From Methanothermococcus okinawensis IH1 (GTDB lineage Archaea > AGJL01 > Methanococci > Methanococcales > Methanococcaceae), in assembly GCF_000179575.2 (NCBI RefSeq), contig NC_015636.1, forward strand, positions 1,341,495-1,405,494: a stretch of DNA of 64,000 bases, given 5' to 3'. Position numbers and translations under genes: made by a program. The notes below the pieces were generated by a model, which made no database searches, was not told the origin of the DNA, and saw only the letters and a list, made by a program, of their open reading frames with translations. Shown here piece by piece: positions 9,536 through 19,628 of the stretch (position 1 is its first letter; each line of letters starts with the position of its first letter).

Positions 9536-10453
9536 TTAAATATACCTATTTTCCTTTAACCATTCAACATAATCCTTAACGGCATCTTCAAAATTCCATT
9601 TAGGTTCATAACCTAAATATTTTTTAGCATTTGTTAGGTCTGCCTGAGTAAAATCTTGATAAAATTCTTCATAGGGATTATCAAAATATTCAGGTTTATA
9701 ATCAAAACCTAAAACATCATTTAAAACTTCTATAATATGATTAAACGAAACAGCATTTCCACTACCTGCATTTACAATGTAGCTCTCCTTAGCATCCAAT
9801 GCCAATAAATTTATTTGAACAATGTTTTTAACATAAACCTGGTCTCTCTTCTGTTCTCCCCATTTGAATATTCTTGGATTTTTTCCATCAGCCATCTGTT
9901 TAGCCAACTGCCAAACCATTGAGGCCATTTTTCCTTTATACTGTTCCCTTGGTCCAAAAACATTGAAATATCTTAATCCTACTATATGACTGTCAGGATA
10001 TTTTTTCATATATTTTTTAGCTATGCAGTCACATATCCATTTTGAAAAACCGTATATGTTATTTGGTTTTCCAGCGTATTCTTCCTTTTGAGGAGATTTG
10101 GCATTACCATAAGTTGCCGCAGAGGATGCATAAATAAACTTTATATCGTTTTTAACGGCAAAATTTAGAAGTCTTCTGAAACCTTCTGTATTTATTTGCA
10201 TCATTAATTTTTGGTCTTTAACTGTTGTATCTGTTATGGCAGCCTCATGAAATATAGCATCGATATCTTTAAATTTATTTAAATCAACATCTAAAATACT
10301 CTCAGAAATAACATCCCCTTCATAACCATGGAGATTTTTAAAATTCCCACTTGAAAAATCGTCTAAAACTACTGTATCGTATCCTTTATTCTGCAATTCC
10401 AATGCAATATTGGAACCTATAAATCCTGCACCGCCTGTAATAAGAGCTCTCAT
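9536..10453 (-). CDS. NAD-dependent nucleotide-sugar epimerase (RfaD/GalE type)
   Basis: 305 residues of the extended short-chain dehydrogenase family: ITGGAGFIGSN at the N-terminus, SSAATYGNAKSP, catalytic YGFSK, and RYFNVFGPREQ. The sequences FHEAAITDTT and FKWGEQKRDQVYVKN are close to ADP-glycero-manno-heptose 6-epimerase (RfaD), but in an archaeon the substrate may be another nucleotide sugar. It is the first gene of the minus-strand glycan cluster, with GAGGTAATT before its ATG, so the promoter should lie in 10454-10560. Confidence 0.8.
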   Translation of the reverse strand: MRALITGGAGFIGSNIALELQNKGYDTVVLDDFSSGNFKNLHGYEGDVISESILDVDLNKFKDIDAIFHEAAITDTTVKDQKLMMQINTEGFRRLLNFAVKNDIKFIYASSAATYGNAKSPQKEEYAGKPNNIYGFSKWICDCIAKKYMKKYPDSHIVGLRYFNVFGPREQYKGKMASMVWQLAKQMADGKNPRIFKWGEQKRDQVYVKNIVQINLLALDAKESYIVNAGSGNAVSFNHIIEVLNDVLGFDYKPEYFDNPYEEFYQDFTQADLTNAKKYLGYEPKWNFEDAVKDYVEWLKENRYI

Positions 10454-10564
10454 AATTACCTCTCATTTTATTTTGTATTATATTATTATGTATATGTTTA
10501 TGTATATATATTATTATCGTTTTTATTTTATATAATTTTCTAAATAAAGTATTATTTATTAATT

Positions 10565-10790
10565 TTCATTTATATTATCGGAGCTCCGAAGTATTATTCC
10601 AACTTTTCCTGTGGTTTTAACTCCCCAGTTTTTTTAATTTATAGAGTATCTTTTATTTACCGAGCTCCGAATATTAAAGAACTTTTAAGTATTCTTCCAC
10701 ATTATTACCAAGTGATTTGGATAATATCTATTAATTTTATAGGTTTTCCACCAAAATAATGCCATACAGTTTCTTATTTAGTTAGTTTAT
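10565..10790 (-). pseudogene. C-terminal remnant of an archaeal ATPase
   Basis: This stretch in the gap 10454-10791 repeats, with changes, the 3' part of the broken ATPase at 12049-12420. About 140 bases (10634-10776) match 12275-12418 closely, and a second short match lies at 10598-10630 against 12102-12136. Read on the minus strand it begins TVWHYFGGKPIKLIDIIQ and then meets stops. It is a fragment left by duplication and deletion of the neighbouring gene family, not an active gene. The rest of the gap (10454-10560) shows only AT-rich DNA suited to a promoter. Confidence 0.7.
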
Positions 10791-10791
10791 C

Positions 10792-11889
10792 TTAAACTAC
10801 TCTTTTAATAGCATTCCATACCAAGAATGACTGTGGTTTTAATGTTTCCTCAGTAGGATTTAAGAATAAAATATTTTCCTTAATCAAATAACTGTAAATA
10901 TGTAGTGAAATCTCTTTTATAGGTATCTTATATTTGTTTTTAAATAATTTTAAGGCGTTTAATACATCTTTTTTATTGATTTCAATAATATTATTTCCAA
11001 TTTCTATTTTTGGTTTGGAATATTCCATTATTTCTAAAAACATATTTAATTTAGAGACTTCTACTTTAAGCATTTGGTTTAATATATCATCTAGTTTTTT
11101 ATATCTTATCTCATCAATTATATTGTAAATATCAGCTGGTTTTCCACCAACTAATGAATAGATTTGTTCCTTTTGTTCTTTTGGCAGTTCTGGTTTGTTT
11201 AATATTTCTTTTGCTAAGAAATCCATAAATCTTAAAGAGGTTTCCTTATCAAAATCATCAACTAAAAGATGTTTTGCCCTACCTTCGAGCTCCCCTGTAT
11301 TATAAACATATTCGGCAAATAAACTATCGGATGTTAAACAAAACACATGGCATAAGTGTTGTTCCTTTGTAAGAGATACTAAGAATTGAAATAGTTCTTT
11401 TAAAAGATATTTCTGTCCATTGGTAGTTATGTCTTTTATCATCTGCAACTCATCGAGAATTAAAATTGGAGTTTTTCCATTTTTTCTTGTTTCCAACATT
11501 ATATTATTTAGATATTGAAATGCATCATTTATTCTTTCCTCAAATAATTTGTTAAACTCTACCTCAGGAATAGGAACTCCTGTTAGTATCCGAGCTCCTT
11601 TTGTGATTAGGTTTAATACCTCTGATTTATCTTTTATAGTTTCAAGGAAATCATCCTTTTTAGTTGAAAATATCGCCTCTATAAAGTCCTTTTTTTCAGA
11701 TATTAAATAAGTCCTAAAATTTATATAAAATACTTTGTAATTATCATCCAATTTATTATTTATTATATGGTTGATTAAGGTTGTTTTACCACTGTTTATA
11801 GAGCCATAGATAAAGTATATCTGGTTAGGTTCTCCTTCGAGTATTGAAGTTATTTCTTTAATTTCTTTTTCTCTGTTAAAGAATTTCAT
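10792..11889 (-). CDS. Archaeal ATPase (P-loop, ATPase_2/STAND-like family)
   Basis: 365 residues. Opens with [11 protein letters not shown], the family's usual N-terminus, then Walker [13 protein letters not shown] and Walker [11 protein letters not shown], a sensor region [11 protein letters not shown], and [12 protein letters not shown]. The C-terminal third is a likely winged-helix part ending [14 protein letters not shown]. Methanococcales carry many copies of this family; the role is unknown, though a regulatory or mobile-element link is often suggested. It is the only intact copy here and is flanked on both sides by decayed relatives. Confidence 0.87.
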   Translation of the reverse strand: MKFFNREKEIKEITSILEGEPNQIYFIYGSINSGKTTLINHIINNKLDDNYKVFYINFRTYLISEKKDFIEAIFSTKKDDFLETIKDKSEVLNLITKGARILTGVPIPEVEFNKLFEERINDAFQYLNNIMLETRKNGKTPILILDELQMIKDITTNGQKYLLKELFQFLVSLTKEQHLCHVFCLTSDSLFAEYVYNTGELEGRAKHLLVDDFDKETSLRFMDFLAKEILNKPELPKEQKEQIYSLVGGKPADIYNIIDEIRYKKLDDILNQMLKVEVSKLNMFLEIMEYSKPKIEIGNNIIEINKKDVLNALKLFKNKYKIPIKEISLHIYSYLIKENILFLNPTEETLKPQSFLVWNAIKRVV

Positions 11890-12048
11890 AATTCATCCCT
11901 CTATATTTTATAATCATAATTTTTGGAGCTCTCATATAATAAAGTTAAACCCTATTCGGAGCTCCCATACTTTTATATTTTTAACTCATTTTTTTATTAT
12001 TTATACTAACATATAAAATGCAATATATAAAAAACGAGGTTAGAAAGC

Positions 12049-13147
12049 TTAGGAAATAGTACTTTGAAAATCCTTCAACACTTCATTAATTGCCAATAAT
12101 TCCAACTTCCCCTGTGGTTTTAACTCCCCAGTTTTGATATTAACAAATAGTATATTCTTTTTAACTGCCCAAATTATATCATCCGTTAATTCCTCATAAA
12201 TAAAACTATCAGCATGTTTATATCTGCCAAATAAAACTAAAACATTTTTATATAATATATTGTTCTCTCTTTTCAATTTATAGAGTATCTTTTATCTGCC
12301 GAGCTCTGAATATTAACGAACTTTTACAGTATTCTTCCACATTATTATTGAGTGATTTTTCTTGGATAATATCTATTAATTTTATAAGTTTCCACCAAAA
12401 TAATGCCATACAGTTTCTATTTCTTCTAAATTAAAATTATTTTTCATTAAAAACTCTTTTGTAGTTTCATAATCAAAATCATCTACTAAGTAGTATTTGT
12501 ATCTATCCTGCAACATTGCCTCATTGTATATTTTATTTATAAACAAACTATAAGAGGTTAAAACAACCACATGACTAAGATGCCTCTGTTCAGTTAAACT
12601 TATAAAAAAGTTAAATAATTTATAAATTAAGTATCCATTTATTTTTAAATCCTCTATCACTTGAAGGTTCTTTGGAGCGGAGCGACAAAGATTTTGGAAA
12701 ACAAAGTTTTCCAAGACATCGATTATTAGTATTGGTTTTTTCCCATTATTCTTTAAATTCTCAAAAAAACATTTAGTATATAATAAATACATCCTCTGAT
12801 TTATTTTCATCTAATATTTCATTTAATAGTGTTTTAGGTACTGGAATACCCTCCAAACTGTGTGGCATATCAATTAATAAATCTTTAAAGTATTTTTTAA
12901 TATTCCTACTGTCATAAGATGAAACCTCAAATAAAACCTTTATGAACTCATCATATTTTGATATAAAGTGAGCTCTTAAATCTATATAAAAAGCAACATA
13001 TTCCTCATCCAAATTTTTAATTACTTCATTTATTAAAGTGGTTTTGCCACTATTTATAGGACCATATATAAAATATATCAAATTAGGTTCAAATAGTAAT
13101 AGTTTTTTTAAATCATTTAGCTCCTTTTTTCTATCAAAAAATTCCAT
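12049..13147 (-). pseudogene. Broken copy of the archaeal ATPase
   Basis: Three pieces in different frames line up with the intact ATPase at 10792-11889. The N-terminal piece (12773-13147) has FFDRKKELNDL and [15 protein letters not shown]. The middle piece (12382-12795) continues after a frameshift near 12790 with TKCFFENLKNNGKKPILIID and ends at a stop in the WHYFGG motif. The last piece (12049-12276) ends ELKPQGKLELLAINEVLKDF. The Walker B region carries an extra block of about 48 bases. With at least one frameshift and one internal stop it cannot give a normal protein. Confidence 0.85.
12668..12716. repeat. Short palindromic insertion inside the ATPase pseudogene
   Basis: Compared with the intact paralogue, about 16 codons are added between the Walker B aspartate and the following LQ. 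The added DNA contains a perfect hairpin (9-base arms TTGGAAAAC / GTTTTCCAA around AAA, 12695-12715) and a GC-rich part AGCGGAGCG that is unlike the surroundings. The reading frame is kept across it. It looks like a small mobile palindromic element of the kind found inside some bacterial genes, but one copy cannot prove that. Confidence 0.45.
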
Positions 13148-13340
13148 GAAACCACCTATTTTCCAAACTTAGCCTTAACCACCATTATGGTTGAGAGATA
13201 ATTTTATAAATTCCATTTGGAGCTCCGATATTATATATAAGGAGGAGCTCTTCTAATTTAATATCATTCTAAATTATTACCTTTTTCCTAATAAATTTTT
13301 TTAGTTTTGGCTTCATTTTAATTTTAGACAGGATTATGTA

Positions 13341-14867
13341 TTATGTAATACCTAGTTTGGATTTTATCAGATTTATAATGACATTCATAACGATTTTAAC
13401 AACCATTGCTATCTCACCGAATATGGAGGTATTATTTTTTTCCTTAGAAATATTCTTTTCTTTAATGGCATAATATCCTGATTTTGATATGTCAATGGTT
13501 ATTTTACTGTTATTTTTATCATAAACATAAGGTATGCTTTTCCAAGATTTTATCTGCTCGTCATAATATAGTATTTTTAATTCCTTGTCTTTTGGAATAT
13601 TTATGGATATTTTAAGAATTAAGGGCTTGTTAAATTCTGCATTATTTGGTGATATGTAGTAAGCTAATGTAATATTTGGAAGACTTACCTCTTTTATCTG
13701 TATATCTCCAGCTTTGCTAATTTTTGTTCCATCGGATATTATCAATGTAGCATTTCCCACATGGTTTATTACTGTGCCATATACTATATTTCCTTGATTT
13801 TGACTGTTTTTGGTGTTGTTTTCTTTTATATTGTTATTTTTATTGTTATTACTATTTATATTATTTTTATTATCTGTGTTATCTGCATCATTTTTACTTT
13901 TATTTTGGTATGTCATATTATTTGTATTGTTATCACTTTTAACTGTTTTATTTTCAGAATTTTCCTGTTTTTGATAGTTAATGTATATAATTTTACTGTT
14001 TTCATTGTTGTATTTATCTTTTGCAATTATTTTGAATGTATTGTTGCCCTCTTTTAAAGTAAGAGCTCCGGTGTAATGATTGCCTGATTTTTTATAATTT
14101 AATTTATTATCGTTTAAATAAAATTTTACATTATAATCCGATTTATCTTCAACAATTACATCAAAATTAACATTAGAGATATTATAATCTCTTTTTGATG
14201 GAGATAATATTGTTATTCTTGGAGGTTCTTTATCCGTGCTATTATTGGAGGAATTCGTATTATTAACTACTGGCGGAGCAGGTGGAACTGGCGTATTGCC
14301 TTCTATTGTTATTGCCTTATTTACTCCCCCGATATTCAAATATACAGTGGTTCCCTCTGGAATGTTGTTTGTCTTATATGAATATTTAAAATTACCATTA
14401 TCATCTGCCTTTACAGTTGTAGATGCAATGATTTTTAATTTTATAGGTTTTGAAGTGTCCTTAACAGTTCCCCAAATTTTTATATCGTAGGTTCCAGTAG
14501 GCACATTTGACTGAGAAACTGTTGCTATTCCTTCTGAATTTGCATTGGCACTTTTTGTGACCCAAATACCCATTTTTACAGAAATTGATAAATCATTTAC
14601 ATTTTCTCCAATAACTTTAAAATTATTTGGAGTATTTGGTATCTCAACATTATTCATGATATATCCATAATAGGGTGGTGATACCATAGGATTTACTTCA
14701 AACCATGCCTGACAGTTTATATCTTCATTTGGATTAGTCATTCCTGTTAATGTTAAAGTATCCCCTACTTTTGGGTTTGAGGGCGTTATTTGAATATTGG
14801 ATACTGTTGCATATGCCGATGAAACAATAAATCCAAAAATGATTAGAAATAGTGGTATTTTTTTAAT
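13341..14867 (-). CDS. Exported surface protein with shared beta domain (paralogue A)
   Basis: About 508 residues. A signal peptide (KKIPLFLIIFGFIVSS) leads into a region with ITPSNPKVGDTLTLTG, then the domain shared almost base for base with the next gene upstream. Next come a Pro/Asn linker (PVPPAPPVVNN), a second beta-sandwich-like part (RITILSPSKRDYNISN), an Asn/Lys-rich low-complexity stretch (about 310-360) and a C-terminal hydrophobic helix. It is likely a surface or S-layer-associated protein held by that helix. Start choice is notable: GGTGA stands five bases before an ATT codon at 14867, while the GTG at 14876 lies inside the binding site. Its start region overlaps the end of paralogue B. 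Confidence 0.75.
   Translation of the reverse strand: MKKIPLFLIIFGFIVSSAYATVSNIQITPSNPKVGDTLTLTGMTNPNEDINCQAWFEVNPMVSPPYYGYIMNNVEIPNTPNNFKVIGENVNDLSISVKMGIWVTKSANANSEGIATVSQSNVPTGTYDIKIWGTVKDTSKPIKLKIIASTTVKADDNGNFKYSYKTNNIPEGTTVYLNIGGVNKAITIEGNTPVPPAPPVVNNTNSSNNSTDKEPPRITILSPSKRDYNISNVNFDVIVEDKSDYNVKFYLNDNKLNYKKSGNHYTGALTLKEGNNTFKIIAKDKYNNENSKIIYINYQKQENSENKTVKSDNNTNNMTYQNKSKNDADNTDNKNNINSNNNKNNNIKENNTKNSQNQGNIVYGTVINHVGNATLIISDGTKISKAGDIQIKEVSLPNITLAYYISPNNAEFNKPLILKISINIPKDKELKILYYDEQIKSWKSIPYVYDKNNSKITIDISKSGYYAIKEKNISKEKNNTSIFGEIAMVVKIVMNVIINLIKSKLGIT
14373..14755. repeat. 383-base near-identical direct repeat, copy 1
   Basis: This block matches 15398-15780 with a constant offset of 1025 bases; I found a single difference (T at 14739 against C at 15764). 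It codes for the same approximately 127 residues in both paralogues, from the TGMTNPNED region to FKYSYK. The flanks differ strongly, so the block was made identical recently by gene conversion or by a segmental duplication. Confidence 0.93.
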
Positions 14868-14872
14868 ATGCC

Positions 14873-15898
14873 TCACCTCGACAAAGTGGTATTTTTATCG
14901 GTAAATAGCCAGTATGTTTTAAAAGGTTTTAGGTATGAGTTATTTTGGTAGATTTCACCCTCGGTAGATATTATCCTATAATATATATTGGAATTTTTGA
15001 ATAATTCATTAATTGGAATATTGCCATTTCTAAGATTCCAATCGTTGTTATTTGGTGTAGTTCCTATTAAATTGTACCCTTTATAAACAATTCTTGAATA
15101 ATTGGATTTTTTGTTGGAGTAATATACATTCATTTCTGTATCATTCTTAGTATATATAAAATATCCATAAAGTGCATTTAAACTATTATTTCTATTTAAA
15201 ATCCATTTTTGATTGCCATATGATATTATCAATTTGATATTGGAATTATTGCTAAATGATATATTTGAATTATAAGGAACAGATATGGCATTCCATCCCT
15301 TATTTAGGTATAATTTATGTCCTGCAATGGATATATTTTTGCTAATATTTCCAACAGTTAGATGTAAGATTGTGGTTTTAGGTATGGCATTTATAACCTT
15401 ATATGAATATTTAAAATTACCATTATCATCTGCCTTTACAGTTGTAGATGCAATGATTTTTAATTTTATAGGTTTTGAAGTGTCCTTAACAGTTCCCCAA
15501 ATTTTTATATCGTAGGTTCCAGTAGGCACATTTGACTGAGAAACTGTTGCTATTCCTTCTGAATTTGCATTGGCACTTTTTGTGACCCAAATACCCATTT
15601 TTACAGAAATTGATAAATCATTTACATTTTCTCCAATAACTTTAAAATTATTTGGAGTATTTGGTATCTCAACATTATTCATGATATATCCATAATAGGG
15701 TGGTGATACCATAGGATTTACTTCAAACCATGCCTGACAGTTTATATCTTCATTTGGATTAGCCATTCCTGTTAATGTTATATTATCATCTATATTTGGA
15801 ATATATGGATTTATAAATATACTTGAAATAGCACAATTTGAGTTAATCAAAAATAATCCAAAAATAACCACCATTGTAAAAAATGTTATATTTTTAAT
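14873..15898 (-). CDS. Exported surface protein with shared beta domain (paralogue B)
   Basis: About 341 residues. A hydrophobic signal peptide ending near INSNCAISS is followed by INPYIPNIDDNITLTG and the domain shared with paralogue A. The C-terminal third is different: LNKGWNAISVPYN, GYFIYTKNDTEM and TYWLFTDKNTTLS look like a small beta domain often seen in S-layer-type proteins; there is no C-terminal membrane helix. AAGGAGGGGTGA precedes the gene; the codon five bases after GGTGA is ATT (15898), whereas GTG at 15907 is inside the site and the first ATG is at 15874. Function is unknown beyond a likely role at the surface. Confidence 0.75.
   Translation of the reverse strand: MKNITFFTMVVIFGLFLINSNCAISSIFINPYIPNIDDNITLTGMANPNEDINCQAWFEVNPMVSPPYYGYIMNNVEIPNTPNNFKVIGENVNDLSISVKMGIWVTKSANANSEGIATVSQSNVPTGTYDIKIWGTVKDTSKPIKLKIIASTTVKADDNGNFKYSYKVINAIPKTTILHLTVGNISKNISIAGHKLYLNKGWNAISVPYNSNISFSNNSNIKLIISYGNQKWILNRNNSLNALYGYFIYTKNDTEMNVYYSNKKSNYSRIVYKGYNLIGTTPNNNDWNLRNGNIPINELFKNSNIYYRIISTEGEIYQNNSYLKPFKTYWLFTDKNTTLSR
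15398..15780. repeat. 383-base near-identical direct repeat, copy 2
   Basis: Second copy of the block at 14373-14755, lying within paralogue B in the same orientation. It ends exactly where the two proteins begin to differ, both in the signal-peptide-side sequence and in the C-terminal part. Confidence 0.93.
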
Positions 15899-16010
15899 AA
15901 AAATCACCCCTCCTTATGACTTAATAATTATAAAATTTTAATTATCATATTTATAATTTTTTAAATTTAAAAAAGATATATCCTAAAAAAGAAAGAAATA
16001 AAATAATTAT

Positions 16011-19000
16011 TTATTGTTGCTCTACTGCAACAATTTTTTTATCTACTGTATCGTAGGCAGTTCCTATAACATAGGCATTTGATATATTTTGTAGTTTTAA
16101 GGTAACTGAACTACTTGTTGTAGATGGACTGTATGTTGCTGATGCAGTATCTGGCGTGAATATTGTTCCTACTATATCGTTTATTTTTGATGCATTTATT
16201 GGTATTAAATCATTGTTATTTACTACTATTTCTGTTCCACTGTTTCCAGCTACTGAAACATTGAATAAGTTGTTGTTTGGATTTGTTCCAACTACATTTA
16301 AGGTTATTCCTGCATTCTTATTTATCATTGCCAATCCATATCTTACATTATGTGTTGGAGTGTCATTTATTGAGATGTTGTATATTGAACCATTGGCGAA
16401 AGGATTTGTTCCTACATAGGTTAATGTCATATTGTATTTCATTACTTCAAATCCGCCTACTGCAAGGATTTTTACATAAGTGGCATTCCATGGAGTATAT
16501 CCTCCTTCTGTAATTACTACGGCTACATCACCGCTGAAATCACTTGCTGGTAATGTCCATGTAGCCTTATTATTAGATACTGTTTGGACGCAGTTGTATT
16601 TGCTATACTGGTTCATTTCAATGAGTCCAATTAAATCACTTGCATTTCCATTGAGCATTTTATTTATGGCATTTCTTAGAGATTTTCTATTGCTTATTAC
16701 TGAAAGTGTAACATTTTTACCATTCATATTTGCATTGTTGTAGGTTATTGTAATGTTATCTCCATTGTATGATACTGTGTTGTAATTGTTCATTGCTTCA
16801 ATTACTGATTCCACACTTGCATTATCTTTAAAGTATATATCTATACCTTTGTTTGTATCCTTTTTATTAACAACATTTACATTTGCTGTTATATGTGGTA
16901 GATTAATAGTTTTAGTTCCTGCAATTGATAATGTATTGTTATCCTGCCCTGCGAATTCGATAGTTTTTCCATTTGCTATAATTTTTATTGCTGGTTTTTC
17001 TGCAACTGGCTGAGTTACTGAAACTGTTATTACAGCTGAAACATCATATACTCCATCCGATACTGTCAATGTAATATTGTAGGTTCCATCTGCTGGATAG
17101 GTTATGTTTATTGTTTTTCCACCATCGAGGTATGAAACACTCTGAGCTCCTGGTGCTGACCATGTGAATGTTAAATTTTTACCTTCTGGGTCATGCGAAT
17201 TTGACGCATTTATTAATACATTTAATCCATTTTCGATGCATGGATGATCTATTATTGGTGGTTGGTTTATTGCTTTCATACTCAATGTAAAACTTACTAT
17301 TGGGTCATCTTTTAAGAATAATATTAAAACCCCATTAGCTGCATCATATTTGTAGTAGTTTCTCTGCGTTCCGGTTCCATCATATTGTGGTATAGCTCCC
17401 AATCCTTCCTTATATACATTATCTACTGGGTTATTGCCCACTGGTATGGCTACTACTGCGTAGGTATCGTTTGTAGATTTATTAAATTTAATCTCTGTAT
17501 TTACCGTAGCTTTATTTGTATCTCCATTAATACTGATATTTTTAACATCTACTGATATATCACTTACATCTTTACTTGCAACAACTACTGGTTTTATAAG
17601 TGTTTCTGTTAAGGTTGAAGTATTTTGGATTTCTTCTGCCCTGTCTAATGCATCTTTAACATTTTCTAAATGAATTGTAGTATTTTCTATTCCAGATGTA
17701 TTTGAAGTATTTGTTGTAGGTATTGCAATATCTAACGATTTAGCCCCTACTGTGGTATTTATAACAAATGCATTTGTAGCATTATCATTTATTTCAATGC
17801 TTGTGTTTGTTGTTGTGGTTGTATTTACAACTTGCAACGAAACACTTTTACCTGAGCTCGTGGTTTTTACTTCTATCTTAGGAATTACAACATCCATCAC
17901 AAATGTTTTATTTATTTCTGGATGATTTTTCAAAGCAAATATAACTTTTGCCTGATATGATTTTCCAGTGGATAATGCTGAGGTATTTTTAATGTTACAT
18001 GTTATATTTTCAGAAGTATTTACTAAATTAGTATTTGTATTAACATTAAGACTTGTAGATGTGTTTGTTATAGTTATGCTCTTATTTTTATAATTTGTAA
18101 TGGTTATAGGAATAGATTCATCTACATTTCCACTAACAATTTTTGATAAATATTCTGGACTTATATCAAAGTATTTTAAATTCACAGTTTCAGATGATGT
18201 AGTAGCTTGGTCTTTATCGTCATATACTGTTAGTGTTGCAGTATATTTTCCCTGCATTAAGTAATTTTTTGATATTGTTAAACTGTTTGATTTTCCTGAG
18301 ATATTTTTTATCTCTTTTGTTCCATCACCGTATTTTAATACAATCTTTTTCAATTCCTTGTCATCACTTACATTTATGTTAAATGTTGCCTTTAATCCGT
18401 CAACTGAAATATCAAATTTATTTATAACTGGTTTTTCATCTACTGGTGGTGTGTATCTACCTCCACTAACTGATGGAGTAGTTTTTATTGTGGTAGATGA
18501 TACCCCCAAATTACTTGCAACATTTGATATAATGCTTGATATTGATGTGCTATCACTTGAAACTGAAATCCCTGGTGCAAATGTAAGTTTTGAAATTATG
18601 TTATCTATTATATTTTCTTTTGATACTGGAATTGGAGCTATTGCACCCACATAACCCTTAACAAAACTTACTATTGCATCCATTACTGGATTGTTGGTTT
18701 TTTCAGCATAAACAACTGCAACATCTTTATTTTCAGCATTAGGGTTTATTTTTGGAACAAACGATAATGCAGTTTTTATAACTGAATCTTCACTGCCTGA
18801 TGCAATAAATGTATTTTTTGCCTGTGTTGATACTGTATTTGTTATTATTTTTGGAACTTTACTGCCTATAATTACTGCATTTTCTGGTTTTGTAGTTTTT
18901 AATAAATCTGCTACTTTATCATCTTTATTTAATCCATAATATACAACAGGAGCTCCGAAGCTCACTGCCACAGGAATTATTTTCTCATCAAATCCTTCTG

Positions 19001-19400
19001 CAATTACAATATTATTTGCCAATTCAGGCTTTTCTTTTTTAATAACTTCATACATTTTTTGGGAAGTCTCAACCCTTGTTTCTCCCCATATTCTGTTGGT
19101 ATTTATATTTAACTTACTTATTTGGCTTTCCACATTGTTGCTAACTGCAACTGGACCTCCGACAATTATTACTTTATTAATATCATTTACTTCAAGTTCT
19201 TTTTTGGCGTTATCTGATAATTTATCTGTTGGAGTATATACCAGCTTGTATCCCATTGCTTTGGCGTATGGTGCTGCAACAACGGCATCTGCTGGGGTAG
19301 ATACTACAACTGCTACATTTTCAGTAGTCTCTGAGGCAAAACTCAAAGGTAATGCCCCTAAAATTACTATCAAAGATAGCAGTATAGAATATGCTTTCAT
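16011..19400 (-). CDS. Surface protein with cell-wall-binding type 2 repeats and PKD domains
   Basis: 1129 residues. Signal peptide MKAYSILLSLIVILGALPLSFA, then about 260 residues with repeats of the CW_binding_2 kind, best seen in KVIIVGGPVAVSNNVE, RIWGETRVETSQ and NAVIIGSKVP. A linker rich in Ser/Thr follows, then PKD-like domains near 325-415 (VLKYGDGTKEI) and 690-780 (NQPPIIDHP...HDPEGKNLTFTWSAPG), with Thr/Asn-rich beta regions between and after. There is no C-terminal anchor, so the N-terminal repeats may hold it to the S-layer or another wall polymer. CW_binding_2 is best known from clostridia; its ligand in an archaeon without that wall is unknown. GGGAGGATTTCT precedes the ATG. Confidence 0.85.
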   Translation of the reverse strand: MKAYSILLSLIVILGALPLSFASETTENVAVVVSTPADAVVAAPYAKAMGYKLVYTPTDKLSDNAKKELEVNDINKVIIVGGPVAVSNNVESQISKLNINTNRIWGETRVETSQKMYEVIKKEKPELANNIVIAEGFDEKIIPVAVSFGAPVVYYGLNKDDKVADLLKTTKPENAVIIGSKVPKIITNTVSTQAKNTFIASGSEDSVIKTALSFVPKINPNAENKDVAVVYAEKTNNPVMDAIVSFVKGYVGAIAPIPVSKENIIDNIISKLTFAPGISVSSDSTSISSIISNVASNLGVSSTTIKTTPSVSGGRYTPPVDEKPVINKFDISVDGLKATFNINVSDDKELKKIVLKYGDGTKEIKNISGKSNSLTISKNYLMQGKYTATLTVYDDKDQATTSSETVNLKYFDISPEYLSKIVSGNVDESIPITITNYKNKSITITNTSTSLNVNTNTNLVNTSENITCNIKNTSALSTGKSYQAKVIFALKNHPEINKTFVMDVVIPKIEVKTTSSGKSVSLQVVNTTTTTNTSIEINDNATNAFVINTTVGAKSLDIAIPTTNTSNTSGIENTTIHLENVKDALDRAEEIQNTSTLTETLIKPVVVASKDVSDISVDVKNISINGDTNKATVNTEIKFNKSTNDTYAVVAIPVGNNPVDNVYKEGLGAIPQYDGTGTQRNYYKYDAANGVLILFLKDDPIVSFTLSMKAINQPPIIDHPCIENGLNVLINASNSHDPEGKNLTFTWSAPGAQSVSYLDGGKTINITYPADGTYNITLTVSDGVYDVSAVITVSVTQPVAEKPAIKIIANGKTIEFAGQDNNTLSIAGTKTINLPHITANVNVVNKKDTNKGIDIYFKDNASVESVIEAMNNYNTVSYNGDNITITYNNANMNGKNVTLSVISNRKSLRNAINKMLNGNASDLIGLIEMNQYSKYNCVQTVSNNKATWTLPASDFSGDVAVVITEGGYTPWNATYVKILAVGGFEVMKYNMTLTYVGTNPFANGSIYNISINDTPTHNVRYGLAMINKNAGITLNVVGTNPNNNLFNVSVAGNSGTEIVVNNNDLIPINASKINDIVGTIFTPDTASATYSPSTTSSSVTLKLQNISNAYVIGTAYDTVDKKIVAVEQQ

Positions 19401-19451
19401 AGAAATCCTCCCATTTTTTTATTTGGTATGTATATTGCTGTATGTTATACA

Positions 19452-19466
19452 TAATATATTTATAGT
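19452..19466 (-). promoter_or_regulatory. Probable TATA box for the cell-wall-binding surface protein
   Basis: On the minus strand the sequence CTATAAATATATTAT lies about 50 bases before the ATG at 19400. It fits an archaeal TATA box and would put the transcript start near 19430 with a short leader containing the GGGAGG ribosome site. Confidence 0.5.
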
Positions 19467-19628
19467 TATTTTATTATATTAAGTTTATTATTTAAAATTT
19501 AATAATGTTTATATTAATTAATGTTTAATACCTGATATTTCTTAATATATTAATCTTACTATTCTATAATCTAATATATGGTAGATTAAATTATTATTTT
19601 CAGAAAATATAGATATTATGGTGTTTTA

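Noticed and set aside
12049-12276. A separate small gene at 12049-12276
   Set aside because: It matches the C-terminus of the archaeal ATPase and belongs to the pseudogene.
13761-14057. Plus-strand hydrophobic frame within the surface protein gene
   Set aside because: It is the opposite-strand reading of the Asn/Lys-rich stretch and has no start signal.
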